Assembly (NCBI GenBank): GCA_030158125.1
Contig: JAOATL010000013.1
Span: 64,879 to 128,878 of the forward strand
DNA length: 64,000 nt
Reading direction: 5' to 3'
Origin: Limnohabitans sp.
GTDB taxonomy: Bacteria; Pseudomonadota; Gammaproteobacteria; Burkholderiales; Burkholderiaceae_C
Shown here: piece after piece, positions 8,207 to 16,997 of the stretch
Layout of the letters: each line of letters opens with the position of its first letter
How positions within the stretch are numbered: the first letter of the stretch is position 1
The notes under the pieces: generated by a model
Databases searched by the model: none
Seen by the model: the letters and a program-made list of their open reading frames with translations, nothing else
What the model was told of the DNA's origin: nothing
Position numbers and translations under genes: made by a program

Positions 8207-8842
8207 ATGAAAAAATTCATCAGTTTGTTGGCCTTGTCTTTGCTGGGTTTGTCGGCGCAGGCTGGCCATCCTTTGAATGTGGACGATGCCAATGTGAATG
8301 ACGTGGGCGTGGCGCACGTTGAAACATTTTGGTCCCGCGCAGCAGACGGCTCACGCAGCTTGACCATCGCGCCGGCATTTTCACCCTTGCCCGGCTTGGA
8401 TTTGGTGGCGCAAGATGTTCGCACTTTCTCGGGTGGCCCGCACAGCCAAAGCTTGTTGGCCAAGATGCAAGTCTCGGCGCCGCGCGAAAACACATGCCAT
8501 TTTGCATGGGTGTTGGGTGTCACCCAATGGCAAAAAGGTGAGGGATCTACCGCCTTGGTAGGGGCCAATGCCACGTGCGACATGGGCGTGGGCAGTCTTC
8601 ACTCGAGCATCGTCAGTGCGCGCGATGCACTAGGCAAAGATGTGCCTACATGGGGCTTGGCTTGGGAACAAGCCTTCGGTGAGTGGACCGCTCACTTAGA
8701 GTCGGTGGCGCAGCGGGCAGCCAAACCTTTGGTCGGCGTGGGTTTGCGCAAAGAGGTGTTGCCAGGCCTGCAGCTCGATGGCACTTGGGGCAAGCAAGGT
8801 GGCAAGGCTGTGTTCAGCCTGGGCACCAAGTACACGTTTTAA
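8207..8842 (+). CDS. Hypothetical secreted protein, possible small outer-membrane barrel
   Basis: A 211-residue protein I do not recognise. Residues 1-19 look like a Sec signal peptide with an AQA cleavage site (LSLLGLSAQA, then GH). The mature part has alternating hydrophobic/polar strands, two cysteines, and ends in Phe (KYTF), a usual last residue of outer-membrane beta-barrels. I infer a periplasmic or outer-membrane location; no function is suggested. It follows the LysE gene by 20 bases. Its stop is one base from the stop of the convergent FAD enzyme. Confidence 0.75.
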   Translation: MKKFISLLALSLLGLSAQAGHPLNVDDANVNDVGVAHVETFWSRAADGSRSLTIAPAFSPLPGLDLVAQDVRTFSGGPHSQSLLAKMQVSAPRENTCHFAWVLGVTQWQKGEGSTALVGANATCDMGVGSLHSSIVSARDALGKDVPTWGLAWEQAFGEWTAHLESVAQRAAKPLVGVGLRKEVLPGLQLDGTWGKQGGKAVFSLGTKYTF

Positions 8843-8843
8843 G

Positions 8844-10661
8844 TCAGGCTTTGGTCACAATGGCCTGGGCCAAAGCCTCGGCCACTTTGATGCCATCGAC
8901 GCCGGCCGACAAAATGCCGCCGGCATAACTGGCGCCTTCGCCTGCTGGGTACAGGCCTTGGGTGTTCAAGCTTTGAAAGTTGTCGCCGCGACCCATTTTG
9001 AGTGGCGATGAGGTGCGTGTTTCCACACCGGTCAGTACCGCATCTGACATGTCATACCCCTTGATCTTGCGACCAAACACGGGCAAGGCTTCGCGCATGG
9101 CTTGCACTGCAAACGCTGGCAGTACTTGCGACAAATTGCCCAAACTCACACCGGGTTTGTAAGAGGGCTGCACAGCACCAAAGTCGGTGGAAGCACGTGC
9201 TTGCAAAAAGTCGCCCACCAATTGACCGGGCGCGGTGTAGTTTTCACCGCCTGCCACAAAGGCTTTAGATTCCAACAGACGTTGAAACACAATGCCCGAC
9301 AGCGGGTGATAAGCCTTGGGCGATTGCTGGGCCATGGCCTGTGCTTGGGTGGCCCATTTCAAACCATCGGCATCGCCAAATGCGGCTTGCCATGCGGCCA
9401 CATCGAGTGGGTAATCTTCAGGATCGATGGCCACCACCATGCCGGCGTTGGCATTGCGTTCGTTGCGTGAGTATTGGCTCATGCCGTTGGTGACCACGCG
9501 ACCGGCTTCGCTGGTTGCCGCCACCACCGTGCCACCGGGGCACATGCAAAAGCTGTAAACCGCACGGCCGTTTTGTGCGTGGTGGACCAACTTGTAATCG
9601 GCGGCGCCGAGCAAGGGATGGCCAGCATGGCGTCCCCAACGCGCTGCATCGATCACGCTTTGCGGATGTTCAATGCGCACGCCAATGGAGAAAGCTTTGG
9701 CTTCCATGGACACGCCGCGCTCGTACAGCAAGGTGAACGTGTCACGTGCGCTGTGGCCCAACGCCAGGACCACATGGCGAGTGGCCAGGTGAGACCGCGC
9801 GTCTGTATTGCGATCTTCCATGTGCAAGCCTGTGACTTGTCGGCCCGTTGCCGTGGTTTCGATGTCGATGTCCACCACGCGTTGTTCAAAGCGTACTTCA
9901 CCACCCAATGCAATGATTTGCTCGCGCAGGTGTTCCACCACTTTCACCAATTTGAAGGTGCCGATGTGGGGGTGCGCTGCAAACAAAATGTCGCGAGGTG
10001 CACCCGCTTGCACAAATTCGTTCATCACCTTGCGGCCCAAATGGCGCGGGTCTTTGATTTGGCTATAGAGCTTGCCGTCAGAAAAAGTGCCAGCACCGCC
10101 TTCGCCAAACTGCACATTGCTTTCGGGGTTGAGTGTTTTTTTGCGCCACAAACCCCAGGTGTCTTTGGTGCGCTGGCGCACAGGGCTGCCGCGTTCAATG
10201 ACGATGGGCTTGAAACCCATTTGCGCCAAACTCAAGGCTGCAAAAATACCGCAAGGGCCAAAGCCCACCACCACGGGGCGTTCGCCTTCATTCAAGCCAA
10301 AGTTGGCGGGCGCATGACAAGGCGCCTGCCAAGTCATGTTGGGCGTGGCTTGAATGTGGGGGTTGCCTGCAAACTTGTTGAGCAGCGATGCCTCTGCTGC
10401 AGGATCTTTCAAGCGGATGTCCGCAATGAACACCGCCAACAAATCGGCTTTGCGTGCGTCGAAGCTGCGTTTGAACACATTCAGTTGGTCAATGGCCAAC
10501 ACATCGATGTCCAGTGCGTTTGCGGCCAGTAGGCGCAGCGCTGCTTCGGGGTGAGGGGGCGGAATGCGGTCCTCGTCAGTTTCTGACGGGGCATCTGCGG
10601 CGCGGCGCACTTCGACTGGCAATGCAGTCAAAGGCAATTTGAGTTCTGAGATTCGAATCAT
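8844..10661 (-). CDS. FAD-dependent oxidoreductase (COG2509-type)
   Basis: A 605-residue flavoprotein of the uncharacterised FAD-dependent dehydrogenase family (COG2509). An N-terminal domain of about 125 residues precedes the Rossmann FAD site VVGFGPCGIFAAL (about residue 129) and the conserved block NVQFGEGGAGTFSDGKL. The C-terminus GEGASYAGGILSAGVDGIK closes the FAD domain. The family is widespread but its substrate is not settled. cysK lies upstream in the same direction, about 100 bases away. Confidence 0.9.
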   Translation of the reverse strand: MIRISELKLPLTALPVEVRRAADAPSETDEDRIPPPHPEAALRLLAANALDIDVLAIDQLNVFKRSFDARKADLLAVFIADIRLKDPAAEASLLNKFAGNPHIQATPNMTWQAPCHAPANFGLNEGERPVVVGFGPCGIFAALSLAQMGFKPIVIERGSPVRQRTKDTWGLWRKKTLNPESNVQFGEGGAGTFSDGKLYSQIKDPRHLGRKVMNEFVQAGAPRDILFAAHPHIGTFKLVKVVEHLREQIIALGGEVRFEQRVVDIDIETTATGRQVTGLHMEDRNTDARSHLATRHVVLALGHSARDTFTLLYERGVSMEAKAFSIGVRIEHPQSVIDAARWGRHAGHPLLGAADYKLVHHAQNGRAVYSFCMCPGGTVVAATSEAGRVVTNGMSQYSRNERNANAGMVVAIDPEDYPLDVAAWQAAFGDADGLKWATQAQAMAQQSPKAYHPLSGIVFQRLLESKAFVAGGENYTAPGQLVGDFLQARASTDFGAVQPSYKPGVSLGNLSQVLPAFAVQAMREALPVFGRKIKGYDMSDAVLTGVETRTSSPLKMGRGDNFQSLNTQGLYPAGEGASYAGGILSAGVDGIKVAEALAQAIVTKA

Positions 10662-10763
10662 GGCAGTCGATCAATGGGCTTGTGGTTATCAAGCAGACCC
10701 GCCAATTATCGCGCGAGATGCCAAGCAAGGAAACCCTGCTTTGCATCCAGAAGTTTCAAAGAT

Positions 10764-11681
10764 TCAATTTGGCAAGAAGCCTTCAATGGACAAGTAACGC
10801 TCGCCCGTGTCGTAGTTGAAGCCCAGCACGGTGGCACCGGCGGGCAACTCTTTCAATTTTTGGGCAATGGCGGCCAATGTGGCGCCTGAAGAAATGCCCA
10901 CCAACAAGCCTTCTTCACGCGCAGAGCGGCGTGCGTATTCGCGCGCGTCTTCGGCTTCCACTTGAATCACGCCATCCAGCAAACGGGTGTCCAGATTTTG
11001 AGGAATGAAGCCTGCGCCAATGCCTTGGATGGGGTGGGGTGCCGGTGCGCCGCCAGAGATCACAGGCGATGCGGTGGGTTCGACGGCAAACACTTTGAGA
11101 TTTGGAAATTTGGCCTTCAAAACTTTGGCAGTGCCCGTCAAGTGGCCGCCGGTGCCGACACCTGTGATGATGGCGTCGATGCCTTCGGGAAAGTCCGCCA
11201 AAATTTCTTGCGCTGTGGTGCGAACGTGCACATCCACGTTTGCAGGGTTTTCAAACTGCTGAGGCATCCAAGCGTCGGGCGTACTGGCCACCAACTCTTG
11301 GGCGCGTGCAATGGCGCCCTTCATGCCTTTTTCGCGCGGTGTGAGGTCGAAGGTGGCGCCGTAGGCCAGCATCAAGCGGCGGCGTTCAATCGACATGCTG
11401 TCGGGCATGACCAAGACCAATTTGTAGCCCTTGACGGCCGCCACCATGGCCAAGCCAATGCCGGTGTTGCCAGAGGTGGGCTCAATGATGGTGCCGCCCG
11501 CTTGGAGCGCGCCTGATTTTTCGGCGTCTTCGACCATGGCCAAGGCAATGCGGTCTTTCACCGAACCGCCGGGGTTGCTTCGCTCAGATTTGATCCACAC
11601 ATTGGCATTGGCGCCAAACAGTTTGTTGATGCGGATGTGAGGCGTGTTGCCAATGGTCTGCAAAACGTTTTGAGCTTTCAT
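10764..11681 (-). CDS. cysK: Cysteine synthase A (O-acetylserine sulfhydrylase)
   Basis: PLP enzyme making cysteine from O-acetylserine and sulfide. At 305 residues it has family size. The PLP lysine is in NPGGSVKDR; the substrate loop is [12 protein letters not shown]; the phosphate-binding loop is [11 protein letters not shown]. It reads away from rnpB across a 110-base spacer that must hold both promoters. A cysteine-free Rrf2 regulator lies just beyond rnpB; in Bacillus, CymR (also Rrf2) binds CysK, so the proximity is noted, but no link is shown here. Confidence 0.96.
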   Translation of the reverse strand: MKAQNVLQTIGNTPHIRINKLFGANANVWIKSERSNPGGSVKDRIALAMVEDAEKSGALQAGGTIIEPTSGNTGIGLAMVAAVKGYKLVLVMPDSMSIERRRLMLAYGATFDLTPREKGMKGAIARAQELVASTPDAWMPQQFENPANVDVHVRTTAQEILADFPEGIDAIITGVGTGGHLTGTAKVLKAKFPNLKVFAVEPTASPVISGGAPAPHPIQGIGAGFIPQNLDTRLLDGVIQVEAEDAREYARRSAREEGLLVGISSGATLAAIAQKLKELPAGATVLGFNYDTGERYLSIEGFLPN

Positions 11682-11782
11682 GATCGCGGTCCTTGGGTTG
11701 TCAAGAGGAATGAATTGAACGACTGAGACTGATTTTGACCTACTTGTTCTGTCAATTCCTGCATATGGTTATGCCACGAGGC

Positions 11783-11788
11783 GATAAT
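11783..11788 (+). promoter_or_regulatory. Candidate -10 element for rnpB
   Basis: GATAAT ends five bases before the predicted 5' end of RNase P RNA (11793), the right spacing for a sigma-70 -10 box. No good -35 is seen 16-18 bases upstream, so the call rests on the -10 and its position. Confidence 0.45.
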
Positions 11789-11792
11789 GCAC

Positions 11793-12194
11793 GTGTGAAG
11801 CTTGCCAGACCGTCGCTGGTGCTAGCTGACATGTGATGGCGCAAGCCATTTCATGGATGCCATGGTTCAAGAATTTCTTGGGCCATGGGCCGAAAGGCCG
11901 CACTGGAGGAACGTCCGGACTGCACAGGACAGCGTAGGAGGTAACACCTCTCCACCGAAAGGCCGCAAGGCACCAAGGTGAGGATTAGAGCAACAGAGAC
12001 GAGCCGATTGAGTTCGGGTGAAACGGGCAATCTCTACGCGCAGCAATACCAAATAGGCACACGTTGATCTGGTTCCGGAGAGTGTGCGGGTAGGTAGCAC
12101 CGAGCCGAGTGGGCAACCCTCGGCCCAGAGTAATGGCGGTCACATTGAAGGCAACTTCAATGCACAGAATCCGGCTTATCGGTAGGCTTCACAC
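11793..12194 (+). ncRNA. rnpB: RNase P RNA component (class A)
   Basis: The catalytic RNA that trims tRNA 5' ends. Seen directly: helix P1, formed by GTGTGAAGC at 11793 and GCTTCACAC at the 3' end; the CR-I block GGAGGAACGTCCGGACT; the central ACAGAGACGAGCCG and GGTGAAACGG blocks; CAATACCAAATAGGCA; and the 3' block CAGAATCCGGCTTATCGG. CR-I usually reads GAGGAAAGTCC; here the third A is a C. The region between P1 and CR-I is long and contains an extra hairpin near 11860-11890, so P3 seems enlarged. A strong terminator follows at 12223-12248. Confidence 0.95.
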
Positions 12195-12222
12195 TTTTTT
12201 CGAAGGCCATGCAAGGGCCAAA

Positions 12223-12248
12223 AAAAACGCGCTCTAGAGCGCGTTTTT
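12223..12248. terminator. Bidirectional terminator between rnpB and the Rrf2 gene
   Basis: A perfect 26-base palindrome, AAAAACGCGCTC and its complement, giving a GC stem followed by T-runs on both strands. It serves rnpB on the plus strand and the convergent Rrf2 gene on the minus strand. Confidence 0.9.
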
Positions 12249-12267
12249 GCGGGGTTGAATTTTGGAC

Positions 12268-12795
12268 TTAGCGCGTTGGCACCAAGCTGGCAGCCAAGGC
12301 AAACACCGAGTTGGGCACGTTCATTTTCACGGGCTGACTTTTGGGCTTGGCAAACACGCCGCGCTTGACCATAGACGGTGCGGGCTCTACGGTCACGCCT
12401 TTGGCACGTTGCTCTGACACCAGCTGGCGCAAGCTGATGGACTGCAAATGCGCCAACATCTTCTCGTTCAGGCTGGCCCACAAATCGCTGCTCATCCAGG
12501 TGCTGCCTTCGGTGTTGCTGGCGTCTTCAGATTCGGCCGAGCTGTCGACGGCGCTCACAATGTCGGCCATGGTGATTTTTTCGGCATTGCGCGCCAAAGA
12601 GTAACCACCACCAGGGCCGCGTGTGCTTTCAACCAACTGGTGTTGACGCAGTTTGCTGAACAGTTGCTCAAGGTAGGAGAGCGAAATTTGGTGACGTTCG
12701 CTGATGGCCGAGAGCGAAACAGGGCCGCGATCTTCGCGCAAGGCGACATCGATCATGGCCGTGACGGCAAAACGACTTTTGGTGCTCAAACGCAT
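12268..12795 (-). CDS. Rrf2 family regulator, IscR-like but lacking all cysteines
   Basis: A 175-residue Rrf2 regulator. The N-terminal winged HTH closely resembles IscR (MRLSTKSRFAVTAMIDVAL; SLSYLEQLFSKLR; RGPGGGYSLAR). IscR binds [2Fe-2S] through three cysteines just after the dimerisation helix; here that stretch (SAVDSSAESEDASNTEGSTW) has none, and the whole protein has no cysteine. It therefore cannot bind a cluster in the IscR way and probably acts as an always-apo regulator or senses something else. No isc or suf gene lies beside it. A clear GGAAAG precedes the ATG. A 17-bp inverted repeat upstream may be its operator. Confidence 0.92.
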   Translation of the reverse strand: MRLSTKSRFAVTAMIDVALREDRGPVSLSAISERHQISLSYLEQLFSKLRQHQLVESTRGPGGGYSLARNAEKITMADIVSAVDSSAESEDASNTEGSTWMSSDLWASLNEKMLAHLQSISLRQLVSEQRAKGVTVEPAPSMVKRGVFAKPKSQPVKMNVPNSVFALAASLVPTR

Positions 12796-12828
12796 GGTGC
12801 TTTCCTTTCAGCGCAAGCGGCGAATCAA

Positions 12829-12845
12829 TTGAGACATTTTCTCAA
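12829..12845. promoter_or_regulatory. Inverted repeat TTGAGA-N5-TCTCAA upstream of the Rrf2 gene
   Basis: Six-base arms with a five-base spacer, 34-50 bases before the Rrf2 start codon. A second palindrome lies at 12878-12901, where AGGGCTT is repeated inverted around one base, with flanking TTTCA/TGAAA pairs. Neither has a T-run. Their place just upstream of a regulator suggests an autoregulatory operator; binding is inferred. Confidence 0.35.
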
Positions 12846-12933
12846 ACTTACAAGCCAATTGAGGATGACCTGACGAATTTCAAGGGCTTCAAGCCCTGAA
12901 ATGTCGCAAAAATGCGCCAAAACCCGATTTTTA

Positions 12934-13650
12934 TCAGAATCTTTCGTAAGGCATGAGTGCGCGCCATTGACCCGGTGTCAAGGGGGCCATCAAAACCCGA
13001 CCCATTCGAACTCTTTTGAGGCCGATCAGCCGCAGGTCTGCATTTTCAATGACACCTGCGGCATACCCAGGTTGGTACCCCTTAAAAGCCATGCGCAAAC
13101 CGGTCTTGTTGGGGTTTTCGCTGCTGATGCTGGTTTTGAGGCCCGTGGGGCACATGGCGTCCAATTGGTCCGCGCTCACAGCGCCTTGCACTTCGGCCAG
13201 CATTTCGTGTTCGAGGGGCGTGCGCTGATCTTGCAATTTACGCAGCATGCTGGGGTCTTCTGTGAGCACCACCAAGCCGGTGGCGGCATCTTCTAGCGCT
13301 GCTGCGCATTGCAACAATTTTTGAAGCCTGGGTGTGAGGCTGATGCCAGAGCGGTCTTGGTTGGAACGCATCTCGGATGTGAGACTGTTCCAAACTGAGT
13401 TCTTGCTTTGAGGCAAACAACTTTGGCCCGCTGTTTTGTGCATGACGATGGTGAGGAGGGGGACTTTGCCGCGCTGTGCGGTGCTGTGAATGTCGATGGT
13501 TTCGTCTTTGACCCGGTGTGCGGGTTCATCCACCACCACGTTGTTGACCTTGACCCAGCCGCCCACAATCACTTGCTCGGCCTCGGCGCGAGAGCATTTC
13601 AAAATATCGGCCACGCGTTTGGCCAGGCGAATGCCTTCGGTAGAGTTCAT
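12934..13650 (-). CDS. RsuA/RluF-type pseudouridine synthase-like protein with degenerate active site
   Basis: A 238-residue protein with an N-terminal S4 RNA-binding domain (about residues 6-55, IRLAKRVADILKCSRAEAEQ) and a C-terminal half related to the RsuA/RluB/E/F catalytic domain (GLRMAFKGYQPGYAAGVIENA; GLKRVRMGR). The active-site motif GRLDxxTxGLLLLTND aligns with AALEDAATGLVVLTED: the catalytic Asp is Glu and the Arg is Ala. Activity is therefore doubtful; it may only bind RNA. The start was chosen at the ATG that begins the S4 domain. It lies eight bases after the Nudix-MBL gene, probably in one operon. Confidence 0.85.
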   Translation of the reverse strand: MNSTEGIRLAKRVADILKCSRAEAEQVIVGGWVKVNNVVVDEPAHRVKDETIDIHSTAQRGKVPLLTIVMHKTAGQSCLPQSKNSVWNSLTSEMRSNQDRSGISLTPRLQKLLQCAAALEDAATGLVVLTEDPSMLRKLQDQRTPLEHEMLAEVQGAVSADQLDAMCPTGLKTSISSENPNKTGLRMAFKGYQPGYAAGVIENADLRLIGLKRVRMGRVLMAPLTPGQWRALMPYERF

Positions 13651-13658
13651 TGTTGCGG

Positions 13659-15299
13659 TTAGTTGTTGCCAGGCGGCATGGACTGGATGCGGTCCACGTG
13701 GGCCTGGAGTGAACGTGCAGCCACTGGCCACAAACGTTGGGGCACGTCGTCGTAGGCGTGCGCCACCCAGTCCTCGAGTGTGCCATGCGGCAAGGCCTGC
13801 ATGGCGGCGATCACTTTGGCTTCGCGTTTTAAGCGGTGCGCCTTGAGTTGGGCAATGGCTTGTGCGGCAAATCCCAACACGTAGCCATGGGCCGGCAAGA
13901 TGAATTCGAGGCTGTGTGCCCGGCATTCAGTGGCCAACAAGTCGAGTGAATCGAGGTAATCGTTCATGCTGCCATCTGGCGGGTTGACCACCGTGGTGCT
14001 GCCGTTGAGCACATGGTCGCCCGAAAACAGCAAGCCGTCTTCGAGCAAGGCCAAGCACACATGGTTGGCGGCATGGCCGGGGGTGTGTAGCACTTTGAGG
14101 CTGTGCTCGCCCACTTTCAAAATTTCACCGTGAGCCAATGAGCGGTTAGGCGTGAACAGGCTTTGTGCGTTGGCCGTGCTGGCAGAGGGCAAGCCCAGTA
14201 TGGGTGGCGCGGCGCCAGTCGAGTCTTTGCACAGTTCCTGCAAAGGCTTGGCGCCAGGCGAGTGATCGGGGTGCGAGTGGGTGCACACAATCATGCGAAT
14301 TTGACCGCTGGTGGCGCGCCAAATTTTGTCCAAGTGATCGGGGTCGGCTGGGCCTGGGTCGATCACGATGTAGCCGCTGTGAGGGTCGCCCACCCAGTAG
14401 GTGTTGGTGCCGGGACCTGTCATCACGCCTGGGTTGGGTGCGGTGAGGCGTTGCACATTTTTGAGCAAGGCCACGGGGTGGTCGGACTGCCAATCGAGGT
14501 GGTGCACGATTTGGCCATCGGGGCTGGTGAGGGCCAATTCGCCATAAGGTGACTCGTGCTCCATGTAGCGCTCTTCTTTGCCGGCCAACCAGCCCGCGCG
14601 GGGGCAGCTGGTCCACAAAGGCTCGTCGTTGACAGCGCAGGCGTCCATCACGGCTTGCACGTTGGCAAATGCAGTGAGGCGTTGCAGCGTGCGAATGGTG
14701 GGGAAGATGATGAAGAAGCTGCCCGCTTCGTGGCGCTGCAGCGCGTCGGCAGGGCGCACCCACACGGGTTCGAACTGTTCAGATTCGTCGGCCACCGGTG
14801 TTTGGCCTTCGGGCATGCGTGCTACCAAAAAGGGCACGTCAAAGCGTTTGGGTAAATCGCGGTCGGTGATCCAATGGGCAAGTACATAGACTTGATCGGC
14901 GGCCAGTTGTAGACCGTGTAAGGCGCATTGCGAGGCAAACGGCTGGCTGCGGTCGAGCAGGGCAATGTCTTGCGCCGTGGCCATGCTTTGGTCTGAGCGG
15001 TAGGCCAACAAAATGCCCAGCTCTTCAAAACTTTCGCGAATGGCGGCAATGGCTTGTGTGAGGTGCAGGTCACTTTGGGTGGGGCGTCGCTGCGCTTGGG
15101 CATGCGAGGCGGCATCGAGCGCGTCAACGCCACCGCCCGGAAAGACATAAGCGCCAGGGGCAAAACTGGCAGTGAGTGAGCGCCGCGTCATGAGCACTTC
15201 AAGGCCTTGGGCACTGTCGCGCAGCAACAGCACCGTGGCGGCCGGCCGTGTCACGGCGGGTTCTCGTTGGGGATGCAAAAGTTGTTGAGGTCTGACCAT
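13659..15299 (-). CDS. Nudix hydrolase--MBL-fold hydrolase fusion
   Basis: A 546-residue two-domain protein. Residues 1-250 are a Nudix domain: PGGGVDALD near 55-62 and RESFEELG at 88-95, with about 25 residues inserted inside the Nudix box, as in NUDT19-like CoA diphosphatases. Residues about 270-546 are an MBL domain of the LACTB2/glyoxalase II kind (THSHPDHSPG, HTPGHAANHVCL, FSGDHVL) with a C-terminal helical tail. Substrates are unknown. Start: the ATG at 15299, preceded at six bases by GATAAT, suggesting a leaderless mRNA. It diverges from dapF. Confidence 0.9.
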   Translation of the reverse strand: MVRPQQLLHPQREPAVTRPAATVLLLRDSAQGLEVLMTRRSLTASFAPGAYVFPGGGVDALDAASHAQAQRRPTQSDLHLTQAIAAIRESFEELGILLAYRSDQSMATAQDIALLDRSQPFASQCALHGLQLAADQVYVLAHWITDRDLPKRFDVPFLVARMPEGQTPVADESEQFEPVWVRPADALQRHEAGSFFIIFPTIRTLQRLTAFANVQAVMDACAVNDEPLWTSCPRAGWLAGKEERYMEHESPYGELALTSPDGQIVHHLDWQSDHPVALLKNVQRLTAPNPGVMTGPGTNTYWVGDPHSGYIVIDPGPADPDHLDKIWRATSGQIRMIVCTHSHPDHSPGAKPLQELCKDSTGAAPPILGLPSASTANAQSLFTPNRSLAHGEILKVGEHSLKVLHTPGHAANHVCLALLEDGLLFSGDHVLNGSTTVVNPPDGSMNDYLDSLDLLATECRAHSLEFILPAHGYVLGFAAQAIAQLKAHRLKREAKVIAAMQALPHGTLEDWVAHAYDDVPQRLWPVAARSLQAHVDRIQSMPPGNN

Positions 15300-15305
15300 G
15301 CCTGG

Positions 15306-15311
15306 ATTATC
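15306..15311 (-). promoter_or_regulatory. -10-like hexamer six bases before the Nudix-MBL ATG (leaderless type)
   Basis: On the minus strand GATAAT ends exactly six bases before the ATG at 15299, and no Shine-Dalgarno is present. Transcription would start at or near the A of ATG. The divergent dapF has the same arrangement. Confidence 0.5.
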
Positions 15312-15374
15312 GGTCCTAGTCCACGGCTTGTCGCCTTGGCTGGCGCGCTTTGTTAAAACCACGTCCGAACCGAG

Positions 15375-15380
15375 GATAAT
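15375..15380 (+). promoter_or_regulatory. -10-like hexamer six bases before the dapF ATG (leaderless type)
   Basis: GATAAT, then TCGGCC, then ATG at 15387. There is no Shine-Dalgarno in the gap, so the mRNA probably starts at the start codon. rodA has nearly the same sequence in front of its ATG. Confidence 0.5.
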
Positions 15381-15386
15381 TCGGCC

Positions 15387-16277
15387 ATGCGAATTCGCTT
15401 TACAAAAATGCAAGGGGCGGGCAACGATTTTGTGGTGCTCGACGAAACGCGTGCGCGTTTCAATTTCACCACCGCCCAATACCGCTTCTTGGCCGACCGC
15501 CATTTTGGGGTGGGTGCCGATCAAATCCTGACGGTGCGCCCAGCGCCCAACGACACGCTCGATTTTGAATATGTGATTCACAACGCCGATGGCGGCGAGG
15601 TGGAGCACTGTGGCAATGGCGCGCGTTGCTTCGTGCGCTATGTGCGCGACAAAGGCCTGACCACCAAAGACCGCGTTCGCGTGAAAGTCCAGCAAGGCGA
15701 GATTGAGTTGCAAATGAACGCCGATGGCCGCGTGACGGTCAACATGGGTGCGCCTATTTTGGATTTGCCCAAGGTGCCTTTCAAAGCCGAAGGTTTGCAG
15801 CACACCCAAGTGAATGGTTGCGAAGTTTGGCAACTGCCTTTGAGCACCGTTGATGCAGGTGTCGTGGCCCCTGTGGCCGTGGTGTCGATGGGCAACCCAC
15901 ACGCCGTTCAGGTGGTGGACAACGTTGATACAGCGCCCGTGCTGACCCACGGCCCTTTGATTGAACACCACCCTGCATTTCCCAACCGCGTTAACGCAGG
16001 CTTCATGCAAATTGTGAGCCGCGACGCCGTGCGTCTGCGCGTGTTTGAGCGCGGTGCTGGCGAAACCTTGGCCTGCGGCACCGGTGCTTGCGCCGCCGTC
16101 GTGGCTGGTATTCGCATGGGCTTGCTCAACCCCAAAGTGGATGTGCAAACCCATGGCGGCACCCTCACCATTGAATGGCAAGGCCTTGCCAAAAACGATC
16201 TGTCGCAAGCGGTCTTCATGACCGGCCCCGCCACTTCCGTTTTTGAAGGCGAGATTGACGTTCCCAACTTACCTTGA
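15387..16277 (+). CDS. dapF: Diaminopimelate epimerase
   Basis: Converts LL- to meso-diaminopimelate, the lysine precursor and the peptidoglycan cross-linking residue used by MurE in this organism. The two catalytic cysteines are in EHCGNGARC and LACGTGACA; the N-terminus [16 protein letters not shown] is diagnostic. At 296 residues it is slightly longer than the usual ~275. It heads the dapF-DUF484-xerC operon conserved in proteobacteria (14- and 10-base gaps). Confidence 0.97.
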   Translation: MRIRFTKMQGAGNDFVVLDETRARFNFTTAQYRFLADRHFGVGADQILTVRPAPNDTLDFEYVIHNADGGEVEHCGNGARCFVRYVRDKGLTTKDRVRVKVQQGEIELQMNADGRVTVNMGAPILDLPKVPFKAEGLQHTQVNGCEVWQLPLSTVDAGVVAPVAVVSMGNPHAVQVVDNVDTAPVLTHGPLIEHHPAFPNRVNAGFMQIVSRDAVRLRVFERGAGETLACGTGACAAVVAGIRMGLLNPKVDVQTHGGTLTIEWQGLAKNDLSQAVFMTGPATSVFEGEIDVPNLP

Positions 16278-16291
16278 TTTGAAAGACAGGC

Positions 16292-16987
16292 ATGACTCCT
16301 ACCCCTATCAATCCGATGAACCCCATCACCGAAGATGACATCGCTGATTTTTTGGCCAACACGCCTGACTTTTTTGAGCGCCATGCGCAGTTGCTGGCCA
16401 CGGTGCAATTGCTCAGCCCCGACAACCACCGTTCGGTGAGTTTGCAAGAGCGCCAAGCGCAAATGTTGCGCGACAAAATTCGGGCCTTGGAAATGCGCAT
16501 CATGGACATGATTCGCCACGGCAACGAAAACATGATCATCACAGAGAAGCTGCAAAAGTGGGCGTGTGAGTTGTTGCAGACACCTGCGGCCGAGCGTGTC
16601 CCTTCTGCGCTGAAAAACATTGAGTTGCGTTTCCAGGTGCCGCAAGTGGGGGTGCGTTTGTGGGGTGTGTCAGAAGCCTTTGCCCATGCAGATTACAGCC
16701 AAGCTGTCAGCGACGAAGTAAAACAAGCGGCGGCCAGTTTTGCGACACCTTTTGTGGGGGCCAGCTCTGGTGTGGATGCGGTGCAATGGTTACAAGAGCC
16801 CGCGCAGGCGGCGTCCGTTGCCTTGTTGCCTTTGCGTTTGCGCAAAGACCTGGCACCGTTTGGTTTGTTGGTGCTGGCCTCGCCTGATGCACAACGGTTC
16901 CACAGCGGCATGGGCACAGATTTCTTAGAGCACTTGGCTGAGCTGTGCAGCGCAGCCCTGTCGGCCTTGTTGCCTTCTCAGGACTGA
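16292..16987 (+). CDS. DUF484 family protein
   Basis: A 231-residue protein of the DUF484 family, routinely found between dapF and xerC. The N-terminal helical part (DIADFLANTPDFFERHAQLL, then a region rich in Gln/Arg) is followed by a GAF-like fold. No catalytic residues are evident and the role is unknown. A weak AAAGACAGG precedes the ATG. The first three codons before MNPITEDD could be dispensable. Confidence 0.92.
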   Translation: MTPTPINPMNPITEDDIADFLANTPDFFERHAQLLATVQLLSPDNHRSVSLQERQAQMLRDKIRALEMRIMDMIRHGNENMIITEKLQKWACELLQTPAAERVPSALKNIELRFQVPQVGVRLWGVSEAFAHADYSQAVSDEVKQAAASFATPFVGASSGVDAVQWLQEPAQAASVALLPLRLRKDLAPFGLLVLASPDAQRFHSGMGTDFLEHLAELCSAALSALLPSQD

Positions 16988-16997
16988 GGTTCAAGGG

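Noticed and set aside
9474-10532. 352-residue plus-strand open frame
   Set aside because: Lies fully inside the FAD oxidoreductase gene, which has clear family motifs; the composition is His/Arg-rich shadow coding.
13659-16208. Nudix-MBL frame extended to 849 residues
   Set aside because: The added N-terminal part runs antisense through dapF; a family-like start with an upstream -10 element lies at 15299.
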